Assembly (NCBI RefSeq): GCF_000091045.1 | Contig: NC_006686.1 | Span: 847,501 to 862,500, forward strand | Length of the DNA stretch: 15,000 nucleotides | Direction of reading: 5' to 3' | Source: Cryptococcus deneoformans JEC21 | Lineage: Eukaryota; Basidiomycota; Tremellomycetes; Tremellales; Cryptococcaceae | Shown here: positions 1-8,671 of the stretch, piece after piece | Numbering within the stretch: the first letter of the stretch is position 1 | Layout: every line of letters starts with the position of its first letter | The notes under the pieces: model-generated | Database searches by the model: none | What the model saw: only the letters and a program-made list of their open reading frames with translations | What the model was told of the DNA's origin: nothing | Translations under genes and position numbers: made by a program

Positions 1-3000
1 CGCGCGAAATTCTCACCAGCTAAATGGAAAGTGTTTAATGTCATCTGTGTGGATGGTTCACCGACACCTTGACTAGCTAACAAACCAACAGCTTCTCCGG
101 GCTCCACCAAACTCCTCATATATCGAGCTCTAGCCAGGCCCAAAAACTCTTTCTCTGGAACTCTTTCGCTCGTATAAGGACTAGCTTTGCTCTCTCCCTT
201 CTTCGTGATGTATCCGAGCTTGTTGTCTTCGATGTAGTTGTTCAGCTTCTTGGCATAAGCCTCGGACATGCTACCAATATATCGGGATGGCGAGTATTCG
301 GAAAGAGCAGGAACATGCTTGTGGGGCTTCTTGAGGGCTTTCTTCATGTGAGAAAGGGCCTCGTCAGACACCTTTCCTGCAATGTCTCCTGGTCGAACCT
401 TATTAAGTAAAGAAAGATGGTTGGCGGCTGCGAAATCGAACTTGTTCAGGTGGGTCTGCTTGGTCACATCAAGCGAATCTTCACCATAGAGGAACTGTAA
501 TACAGAAGAGTCGCTGTCTCGTACGGTGTGATCGTAATGGACCTTTACACCTTCGAGATGCTTAATCAAACATCGCTGGAGATAACCAGATCGACTAGTC
601 TTGACAGCCGTGTCGATAAGGCCTTCTCGACCAGCCATACAATGAAAGTAGTACTCCTGAGGACGGATACCAGTCAAAAATCGGTTGGCAACATATCCAC
701 CCGCCCGGGCGCTGGTGTCAAAGGCCTTGAAGGACGGAAGGGTTTTACCGGAAACCATTGTAGGCACACGACGACCTTCAAGGGCTTGCTGACCCAGCAA
801 TGTAGAGATTTGAGAGGCGTTGACCTTGGAGCCCTTGGCACCGGATATTGTCATCATTTGCATGTTGTTGTCGGGGAAAGGTCGGACAAGATGATCGGGC
901 AAAACGTCGTTGTTAATCTTGGAGGTAGTCTTGTTGAAAGCGGATTGCATGACAGCATCAAGACCTGCCATAAGGTGATCATCTCGAAGAATTTCTTCTA
1001 ATCGTATGGCAAGGTTCTTAGCAGTATCGGGGTCTTCAATCTTGGACCCCTCAGGCAAGCCAACGTACTTCATGGCCGCTATGGCGCCATCACCGGAAGC
1101 CTTGTCAAGGATATCCTTTCGGATTTTCTCGCCTTCAGCGGTGAGAATCAAATCATCCATCCTACATGAGAAAGCGTCATGTTGAAGGTACTTTGTCAAA
1201 AGACGAGATAAAACGCCCAGCAGCCTGTTGGCAATATATGGACCATACAGCTCATGCACAGAGTGCACAAGACCATACCCGGAAGCACCGTATTGTGACT
1301 TGTCGAGAACACCGCAGACTAGATGACCGTCAAGGAAGATGACATTCTCCTCACTCATCGCAGGATCAGAAGAGTCGTCTCTTCTCCAAAGCTTGTTTTG
1401 CACCTTGTTCCTTGAAGTGAGGTTAAGACCCTTAGCATTGGAAGGAGTAAGGTTGGTGAGAATAGTAGACATGATCTGTTTACCGGTCCAAAGGGGCTTG
1501 GGCTTGAAGATGGCGGGAGGAAGGGTGATTATGCGAGATCGACCAGTGTAGTTGTTTTCGGTACGAAGGGCACCATAAATGAGCTGGAAATATTGCTCTC
1601 GTGTGAAAAAGGAAGATTTGTTGCACATCCATACACCAGCCACGACGTGGTCTTGAATAAGACCTCGAAGAGGACCACCAGATGTGGGAACCAAGTATTG
1701 ATTATCGGTATTGGCGATCATCTGAGCTTCAGCTCTAGCGACTTCGTTTTCTGAATAAGGTTGTCAGTAATGGCATATCATTTAAGGAAAAGGAAACTTA
1801 CGAGGGAAGTGAATGTTCATCTCGTCGCCATCAAAATCCGCATTGTACGAATTACTAAATCAAGGTCAGATAGAGTCACTCAAAAATGCTGTTAACCTTA
1901 CCAGTTGGCATAGTGCATTCTGATCGTTTTCTCTCCCAACAGGACTTTGACGCGATGGCACATCATTGAAGGCTTGTGCAGAGTTGGTTGTCGGTTGAGA
2001 ATGACGATGTCACCGTCCCTGATATGCCTGTACACCTTTTTGTTCTTAGCAGCTGGGCCAATACTGGCGGCTCCAATGTTGTCTTCGCTCCCTTGAGGCG
2101 TCAACAGCTGGTTAGCGAGAGAAATTCTTTGGTCGAGAGTCAATTTATCGAGAGAAATCTGGGTACCATCCTCGTTCTGAACAAGGGCTGCACCAGGATG
2201 AATTTTAGGACCATTGATTACAAGTTGACGGAGTTCAGCGACATTCTGTTGAGTAACAGGTTCGGGATACGTGAGCTTCTTTGCGAAGACAGGAGGGATA
2301 CCGATTTCGTTGGTTTCGATATTGATGTCGGGAGATATGACAGATCGGGCGGCATAGTTGACTCGCTTGCCCTGCATGATGTTAATACGATACTCATTTG
2401 AAACAGGTGGAATCACTTACCATCATATGTTTCCTGAACAAACCCTCCTTCTTCTCCAAAAGCTGCTTGACACCAGGTGGTGGCAACTTACCCTGCCTCA
2501 TGACTGCCGGATTTTTAGTGCTGTCAACAAAACTGTTAACATCGTGCTGGAGCTTGATTAAAGCCTCAAGCAAGAGCTCAAACGTCCGCCCGCCTTGGGC
2601 TTTAGCTACGGCATCAAGGACATGCTCGCCTCGCTCCGCCTTAGCTTGATTGATCAGATCTTGATTGAGCTTTTGAATTCGTTGACAGGTACTCAAAACC
2701 GCCGTGAGAAGAGAGTTCTGGCTGTTCTCAAAAAGTTCGTCACCCATTCTGGCAGCAGGTCGGAAACGAGTAGGAGTGACCGGGACCACTTCCATGAAAA
2801 ACATGTCTGCAAGAGGGGGAGGGGCAACGGAGGAAAGGGCTGCCGGGTTGCCATGTCTGCCATAGATCAAGCGACAAATTCTGGGCTCCTTATCAAAAAG
2901 AAGACGAAGATGGGCACGGACTTCCGCAGGAGACATGACACGCTCGTGACGACCTCGAGTACCCTTGACTTGACCACTTGCAGTTTTGGCCACTGTTTGC

Positions 3001-4134
3001 CCAACGTCTTGCTCCTCTTCTTCTTCTTCATCCAAGGACTCGCCTTCTCCTTCAGAAACGCTGGACTTGTCGCTGTCCATTTCGATACCTTCGTCGATAT
3101 CACCCTCCGAACGTCGTTGCTTGGATGAATATTTGCCAGAAGCAGCCAAGACATCGGGGCGACGAAGATTGGACAATTTATTGGCGAGTTTTTGCTTTGG
3201 AGTGAGATCGTACTCAATGATTTTAATGGCCTTTTCTTTACGGAAGGTGTTACCATAACTTATGATGTGTCAGCGAACAATGACATGATCAGAAAGCGTC
3301 CAACTTACGCGGTACATCGAGTACACCTGTTCCAGATCTTTTTCCCGAATTCGTGCAGCAACTTTTTCCGTTCTTCAAAGACGAGGCCGTCTTTGTAACC
3401 GTCCTCCACTTTGCTGTCGCTGCCTCCTGCATTTTGCTTGGCCAGTTTGAGATGATGATAAACGTAAGCCTCGATTCTAACCATGAACTCGGCTGCGGAT
3501 TCAATGGTCTGAGGAGCCGGGGCATCCATATCAACGTCACCTTCCGCATCCTCGTCTTCATCGGTATCCCTGTGGCGCGAAGATTTTCCAATAGCGTTGT
3601 CGAAAAGAGCAGCGACTTCGTGTGACTCCGTCAGGAGGCCGGCGTCCAAGAGACGGAGACGAGCAACGTAGGAAGTGGCCTAACTTACATGAGCCCTGAA
3701 CTGTGAAGGGAGTATGTACGAAGAGTTGGACTTACGACAATCTCGGGCATTTTAAAATGATGGCAGTAGAGACACACGCCACGCAACAAGTGATAGCACT
3801 GGTTCATAAATAACGGGTGATATACTGGCGTGGGGAGCTCAATGTGGCCAAAATGACCGGGACAGGCAAAGTATGAAAGGTGACATGTTTCACACCTACG
3901 AGACGATAAATGAGCAAAAAATGATGCAGTACAGTTCAGACAAACTCACAGGTCTCTAGAGCCCATGGGGCCAAGTTTGGGGTCATACAGACCACCTCTG
4001 GTAGGGAGATTGAGGTTGTCAAGCAAGATAGGGTTGTCAACCTTTTTGACCGAGATGGCTTTGATGTCATCTGCGGAGAGGAAGGAAAAAGAGAGGGAGG
4101 ATACTTCGGAATGAATTGAGTGCGAGATGTCCAT
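1..4134 (-). CDS. RPA190: RNA polymerase I largest subunit (A190), 3' end outside the window
   Basis: Largest catalytic subunit of nucleolar RNA polymerase I, which transcribes the pre-rRNA. Predicted exons (minus strand): 4134-3950, 3895-3736, 3679-3309, 3258-2421, 2371-1902, 1854-1802, 1750-17. The last donor is GTGAGA at 16-11, so the next intron leaves the window. These give 1270 codons plus one base; yeast Rpa190 is about 1660 residues, so roughly the last 400 are missing. The start reads MDIS, as in yeast. Visible motifs: an N-terminal zinc site (C63, C66, C73, H76 in CPGHFGH), further cysteine pairs C103/C106 and C234/C237, and the catalytic Mg-binding motif [10 protein letters not shown] at about 679-688 with all three aspartates. 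The final exon reaches the bridge-helix/trigger-loop entry ([12 protein letters not shown]). An acidic stretch at about 290-323 (six consecutive Glu) lies in a variable linker. All exon phases agree and there is no internal stop, so the gene looks intact. It is divergent from SEC22 across 276 bp. Confidence 0.97.
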
Positions 4135-4410
4135 GGTGTATAGTGTGCGACGAGCGAGTAAGATGAAGGGGCCCGTCGCTTTTTGGAGAAGGATATAGAT
4201 ATTCAAGGATACGTTCGTTGCAGTACAAGTTCGGGCAGAGACAAGGCAAGACAAACTTTTGCACCCGGCCGCATATTATGTAATGCAATGTACTGTTTAC
4301 ATAATACATCACTGTTATGTCCGTCTCGCACGAATCACCGAGTTCACCGTGGACCTTCGCCCTGCCCACAAGCACCAGCTGCCAGTTCTAAAACCCACAC
4401 TCACAGTAGA
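4135..4410. promoter_or_regulatory. shared divergent promoter region of RPA190 and SEC22
   Basis: These 276 bases separate the two start codons, which point away from each other, so both core promoters and both 5' leaders must lie here or overlap the neighbouring gene. No strong TATA box is obvious. There is an AT-rich patch around 4272-4320 (gcatattatgtaatgcaatg). No coding potential is seen apart from chance frames. The promoter role is inferred from gene orientation only. Confidence 0.6.
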
Positions 4411-5317
4411 ATGGTCCGGTCAACTACAATCTTCAGGGTTCACGACGCTCTCCCTCTCGCAGCTAGTGTAGACGACGAATCAGTCAGTCCTCCCTCGTGT
4501 CCACATCGTACCTCTGCTTCTTCTGACTTGGCTGCCATTAGACCGAGAAAGCTTTGACGGAATACAAGCAGCAATCAAAGCTTATATTCAGACGTCTCAA
4601 TGCAAACTCTGAGCCTGCTTGCTCCATTGAATCTGGTGCTTACACCCTTCAGTGCGTGTGTTTCCTTACAGCATCATCCCATCTCGCATAGTGCCTCATC
4701 TCATAAGTACCTATTAGCTACCTCATAGTCGACAAGGTTATTTATATGTGTATATGCGACAACTCCTATCCGAGAAAGCTGGCCTTTTCATACCTTGATG
4801 AGCTGTCAAAAGAATTCCAGCGCAGCTATGGGGATAAGATCGACGGGGCAACTAGACCGTATGCGTTTATGGGCTTCGGTGGGTTTCTCATCCAAATAAT
4901 CTCACATGACCTAACCAACACCTTTTTTGTAGATACATTCATTGGCAAGACAACCAGGCTGTACCGCGATTCACGCTCCCTTACTCAAGGGGGAGGCCCT
5001 GCCGCACCTAATTCGCGACTTGACCAACTCAATGAAAACCTCAAGGATGTGACTCAAATCATGACTAAGAATATGGAGGATTTGCTTTGGAGAGGAGACA
5101 GCCTTGATCGTGAGTCATTCTTGCCATACCGGGCCATATTTATTCCTAACAGCTGTATGCAGGGATGTCACAGCTCTCCACCTCCCTGCGATCAGAGTCA
5201 GCCAAGTACCGCAAAGCGGCCCGAAACATTAATCTTGAAGCACTCATTCGTAAATGGGCGCCAATAGGGGGAATTGCCTTTTTCATCATCTTGTTCATAT
5301 GGTGGCGGTTCTTCTGA
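4411..5317 (+). CDS. SEC22: Sec22-type R-SNARE of ER-Golgi transport
   Basis: Vesicle SNARE that drives membrane fusion in traffic between ER and Golgi. Exons: 4411-4482, 4542-4651, 4718-4878, 4933-5109, 5163-5317. Together they code for 224 residues, close to yeast Sec22 (214). The start MVRSTTIFRV opens an N-terminal longin domain (about 1-125). A SNARE coiled coil follows at about 143-195, with the zero-layer arginine R168 in LLWRGDSL, which makes it an R-SNARE. A C-terminal membrane anchor lies at about 205-221 (WAPIGGIAFFIILFIWW), followed by only RFF before the stop, so it is tail-anchored with almost no lumenal tail. Splice choices are supported by phase and by family similarity. In the last intron the acceptor at 5162 restores DRMSQL, whereas the nearer AG at 5152 does not. 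The first donor is GTCAGT. No damage is seen. Confidence 0.95.
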
Positions 5318-5458
5318 TCATTCCTGGCGAATTATAACAATCAAAGCAATACGATGCGAGCAGGGAGGCTACTTACAACATTCCATGTAATACATAGACC
5401 AATGACATATCGTGACTTCGCCTCCTCTTACAACACGGGTAATTTCATGAATATTCGA
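5318..5458. other. convergent 3' intergenic region of SEC22 and the acyl-CoA-binding gene
   Basis: Only 141 bases separate the two stop codons, which face each other. Both 3' UTRs and polyadenylation sites must fit here or overlap the opposite gene, so overlapping antisense 3' ends are likely. No gene or strong structure is seen. Confidence 0.6.
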
Positions 5459-7137
5459 TCATTGCTCGGTAAGGAATCTCCTCAACCTTTCTTTGTATTT
5501 CAAAATCATCCACCGCGCCCGGCCCCAGCCTCCATTCAACACCATAATAACTATGAGCGTGACCATCATTCCTATTCCAACATCCATCAGGGCACGTCTC
5601 AACGTTTTCACTAGAAACCATAAAACCCTCATTGAAATAGATTTCTTTTTTGCGTTAACCTTGGTAACCGTTGTCACCCCTGTTCTACCCCACATTTCCT
5701 TGGCTTGATCATTCTCACAGTTATCAAGCTCCTCGCTCTCATGTCCCTCCCAAGAAAACCAGCTCTTTCTCCTTTCATCCCTCCTCAAAATGAGGGCTTG
5801 AGTTCTCTCCAAAGTGGAGAGCCTCTCATGCAGCGCTGTCAACGAAGTCTGGATTTGCTGCAAAGTATACGGAATGTTGGTTGCTTGAGAGTTGGAGAAA
5901 GTAGAAGTCGATCCCGGGCGACGAGAATACATAGGTGTTGGTTGATTGAGACCCAGAAAAGGAGAGCTTATGGTTTCCGGGGTGCCTAAGAAATCTCTGC
6001 TGCCCACAGTTGGATGGGGCAAGGGACTTGCTAATCGAGCCGAGGCTTGGGAATCGCGTCGTTGTCGCCTTGGGGAGTGAACCGAACCGGATTTACCGGA
6101 TACGGCCTCTCTCTCTATACCTGTAATCCTATCTAGCGGCATTGCAGCATGTATCTGGCTTTCACTCGTTAGATTCTGTGCGCTTGATGGCCTTTGATCC
6201 CTCATGTTCCCATCTCTACCTGTTCTACCGACGGCATCAAGTACTTCATTCCTCTGTTCTTGCATAGAAGACAATGAAGGCGGATTGCGTGAATGGTGAG
6301 ATGAGGGAGGTATAAAATTGGGCGCATCGTCTGGCGGCGGTAGTGATGGGGTTAAAGGAGATATGTCGTGTGGGGGAACAATTGGCGAGTTACTGGACTG
6401 AGGAAGTAGGGCGGGAGAAGCCTGAGAGGAGTGATATGAGGAGGCAGATGATGCGGGTGACGCAGGGCATGATGGAATATGCAGAGCTGCTGGCACCATC
6501 ATGTCTGAGCATATTTGCCAGCATTCACCTGTGGGAAAACAACTCACGGTATTCATACCCGCTCTCGTGCTCCAGGATCTGCAAGTATCTTTGAACATCT
6601 TTAGCATCGGCACATTTCCTTAAAATCTACTTGGATCAGTGATGCTCGTTTGGCGAGAGCAAGCATTACCAACTTTGACAAGGGCACTGACATAAAGCCT
6701 TTTTGCCTGAGGCTTATCGATCCCCTTCTGCCTGTTCCATGCATCCCATTTTGCTTTGCCTAAAAGATCAAGCATACCAGGGCGGGGGACTGCAACATCA
6801 CCTTCGATAGCTGGCACGTGTACTATGAGTCAGCATACACATAGAGAGGTTCAAGAGAAGTATGTTCAGCGCACCTTGCTTGTAAAGTGAGTATAGCCAT
6901 AGCTTGTCTTCGTAGGTTGTCTGTATGGTGCCACCCTTCGGGAGACTATAAAGATATGTTAGGCTGACAGCATAAGATCAAGCAGCGTTTTCAAAACACG
7001 GACCTCTGTACTATGTCCACAGCGCGATTGAACTGCCTGCAAGCCATGATATCATGGATATCTTAGTTGATGTGTCTGATAAGGAGGAAAACAAGGATTG
7101 CGGCTTACGCGTCGAGGCCTGCAGTGGCGCTATCCAT
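5459..7137 (-). CDS. membrane-anchored acyl-CoA-binding protein (Atg37/ACBD5-type layout)
   Basis: Predicted exons: 7137-7109, 7036-7004, 6945-6875, 6810-6674, 6626-6548, then 6489-5459 (or 6504-5459). With the 6489 acceptor the product is 459 residues. The N-terminus (about 8-105) is an acyl-CoA-binding domain. Recognisable parts are YKQA at 42-45, GDVAVPRPGM at 48-57 and GKAKWDAW at 62-69, including the Tyr and Lys positions that contact the ligand in this family. A long Ser/Pro-rich, probably disordered stretch follows, then a predicted coiled coil (about 325-353), and near the C-terminus a single hydrophobic helix (about 420-437, GIGMMVTLIVIMVLNGGW) followed by a basic tail. This order (ACB, coiled coil, C-terminal anchor) is that of Atg37 and ACBD5, peroxisomal membrane proteins acting in pexophagy, fatty-acid handling and ER contact. 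Location and role here are inferred from layout only. Intron 4 (donor GTTGGT) and the acceptor of intron 5 are the least certain points. Confidence 0.88.
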
Positions 7138-7600
7138 GGTCTGCCTGGTCGACTGGCTTTAGATTATAGGACACTAAGTTTATCAGAGGAATGATATATT
7201 TGCAGGGTTGTATCAGGCATGCAGTGCTATAGCAGGTTGTAAGTCCTATACGACGACAGAAGATGTCATACGAGAACATCATCCTGAGCCGCGCCGGCCG
7301 CCGGCCTGTAAAGCAAATGAGATCGCATACATGGTCATTATGTGGTGCAACACACTTCTACTTTGTATGGCTTCCACTTGACTATTTGTGAATACAACAA
7401 CGTCAAATAGTCCAGACTAAAAGCGCCACTTATTAAACCCAACGTACAAATAGGACTTACGCCTCACGACTGCAGTAATCAAGGAGTACGATACATCACT
7501 TCTCGCCTAGATCACTTCCTACAGAAAGCCGCATCTAGTGTCTTTGGCTTTCTCTGTCCAAAACATCGTACACCGACATGTCCGTGCAGTCCCTAATAAT
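7138..7600. promoter_or_regulatory. divergent intergenic region between the acyl-CoA-binding gene and the RWD-domain gene
   Basis: The 463 bases between two start codons that point apart should hold both promoters and 5' leaders. Visible items are a short GC-only run around 7290-7306 (gccgcgccggccgccggcc) in otherwise mixed sequence, a 9-bp perfect inverted repeat at 7380-7412, and a short upstream ORF at 7578-7604. No open frame here resembles a protein I recognise. A non-coding first exon for the RWD gene is possible but not supported by anything specific. Confidence 0.55.
7380..7412. repeat. perfect 9-bp inverted repeat with 15-base spacer
   Basis: GACTATTTG at 7380-7388 is repeated as its reverse complement CAAATAGTC at 7404-7412. 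It lies about 190 bases upstream of the RWD gene start and about 245 upstream of the acyl-CoA-binding gene start. It could be a protein-binding site or an RNA hairpin in a leader. A chance occurrence is also plausible at this length. Confidence 0.5.
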
Positions 7601-7604
7601 ATGA
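7578..7604 (+). promoter_or_regulatory. short upstream ORF whose stop overlaps the RWD gene start
   Basis: ATG at 7578 opens an eight-codon frame (MSVQSLII) that ends with TGA at 7602-7604. The proposed main start ATG is at 7601-7603, so stop and start overlap as ATGA. If the transcript begins upstream of 7578, ribosomes reaching the main start would have to skip this ATG or terminate and reinitiate. The transcript start is unknown, so its use is inferred. Confidence 0.4.
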
Positions 7605-8488
7605 TTACCCCGGAAGATAACATCTCCACTGAATTGGAGTTGATCTCTGCTTCACTTCTTCCTGCTGAATCATTGCATTGTCTATCGGCTACTGGTCTAT
7701 ATCCACAGGAGTTTGATATAACCAACTCGGATAGTGGTCGATCCATGCATGTTGAGATACATGAAGATTATCCAAAAAAGGGAAGTGTTAAAGTGGAAAT
7801 GAAAGGAAACAGTATGGGGAGAGACGAGGCGCTAGGGTTGAAAAAGTGGGTCGATGAAAAGATGCTTGATTGGGACGATGCTCAGGAGTAAGTGTTTTCG
7901 TTCCTATGCCCTCTGAATAGCAGGAACAAATTATTCATTCTGGCTGGCTTCAGGTATCCGCTTTATCAAATCCTTACAACCCAATTTCTTTCATTGCTCA
8001 CTCCCTCGGCAATGTCGCCTTCTCTCTCACCTTCCACCCCTTCCGAAACAATTACGTCCTCCATTCCTTATCATGCCTTATTAGTTTCGCACCACTTGCT
8101 TTCCACCACCAAGCGCAAAAATATCGTCTCTCTTTCCTCGACATTGTCACTCATTGGCTTCTCCAAAATTGGGCACCCAGGCGTCATGTATGCTATAGGG
8201 GATGAGGCTGATCTGATGGAATGGATACGAGAAATCAAATCATGGAATTGGCTCGCATTGCGGGTGAAGATGGGCCCCGAGCCCATTCCGGAGGAGAAAG
8301 AGCAAGAGGCGGAGAGGAGAGGAAGAGAAGAGGGCGCACGTGGAGGAAGGGGTCGGGGTGAGTGGGTGGAAGTGGAAAAGGTAGGGGATGCGCTGAGCTG
8401 GCTGCGAGAGAGGGGCGGGGAAAAGAGGGCGAGGATATTGACTGACGTCGGCGTCGGTGGCGGAACTCGGCCAAAGGAGGGTACATAG
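7601..8488 (+). CDS. RWD plus DUF1115 domain protein (RWDD2-like)
   Basis: Two exons, 7601-7887 and 7954-8488, joined across a 66-nt intron (GTAAGT...CAG), give 273 residues. The first in-frame ATG after an upstream non-ATG extension is at 7601 and places the RWD domain (about 5-95) close to the N-terminus, as usual; its core is STELELISASLLP and the HEDYPKK turn. The second conserved block (about 136-203) contains SHHLLSTTKRKNI, GFSKIGHPGV and a WNWL segment. This matches the DUF1115 / Prp3 C-terminal-like domain that pairs with RWD in RWDD2 proteins. Residues about 205-252 are a Glu/Arg/Gly-rich low-complexity tail segment, encoded by a purine-rich stretch at about 8285-8360. RWDD2 proteins have no well-defined biochemical role, so I assign none beyond likely protein-protein or RNA-linked contacts. 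The gene is head-to-tail with the next one, 183 bp downstream. Confidence 0.87.
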
Positions 8489-8671
8489 CTGACTGGACCG
8501 AATGCAAGTAGGAAGGAAAGAAACAAGGCAGGAAGGAAGGAAGCAGCTAACGCACAGACCCCTCGAGCGATCTTGTCGTTGTCCTCCCATCCATTTCTCT
8601 TTCTCCCACTTTCTTCTTCTCCAGGTCTCACTTGCTTTCTAATCATTCGCACTTTCGCACTTTTACTTACG
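8489..8671 (+). promoter_or_regulatory. spacer carrying the RWD gene 3' end and the promoter of the XPF-like gene
   Basis: This 183-base spacer starts with a purine-rich tract (about 8510-8543, repeats of ggaag/aaagg on the plus strand) and changes to a pyrimidine-rich tract (about 8585-8640) shortly before the ATG at 8672. A pyrimidine-rich stretch before the start is common in fungal promoters. The role is inferred from position. Confidence 0.45.

Noticed and set aside
2595..3128. Long plus-strand open frame opposite RPA190 exon 4
   Set aside because: It is antisense to the highly conserved A190 coding sequence, contains no recognisable domain, and its composition mirrors the acidic and Ser-rich stretches of the real gene.
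5580..5740. Possible FFAT-like contact-site motif (around SWFSWEGHESEE) in the acyl-CoA-binding protein
   Set aside because: It lacks the acidic lead-in and the E-F-F-D-A core; only aromatic and acidic residues in the wrong order are present.
5705..5989. Plus-strand frame inside the acyl-CoA-binding gene
   Set aside because: Antisense to the coiled-coil and linker coding region, with no domain and no splice support.
8071..8652. Minus-strand 193-residue open frame over the RWD gene 3' half
   Set aside because: Opposite a two-domain protein with clear family matches. It is Ser/Pro-rich because it reads the complement of a Glu/Arg/Gly-rich purine tract.
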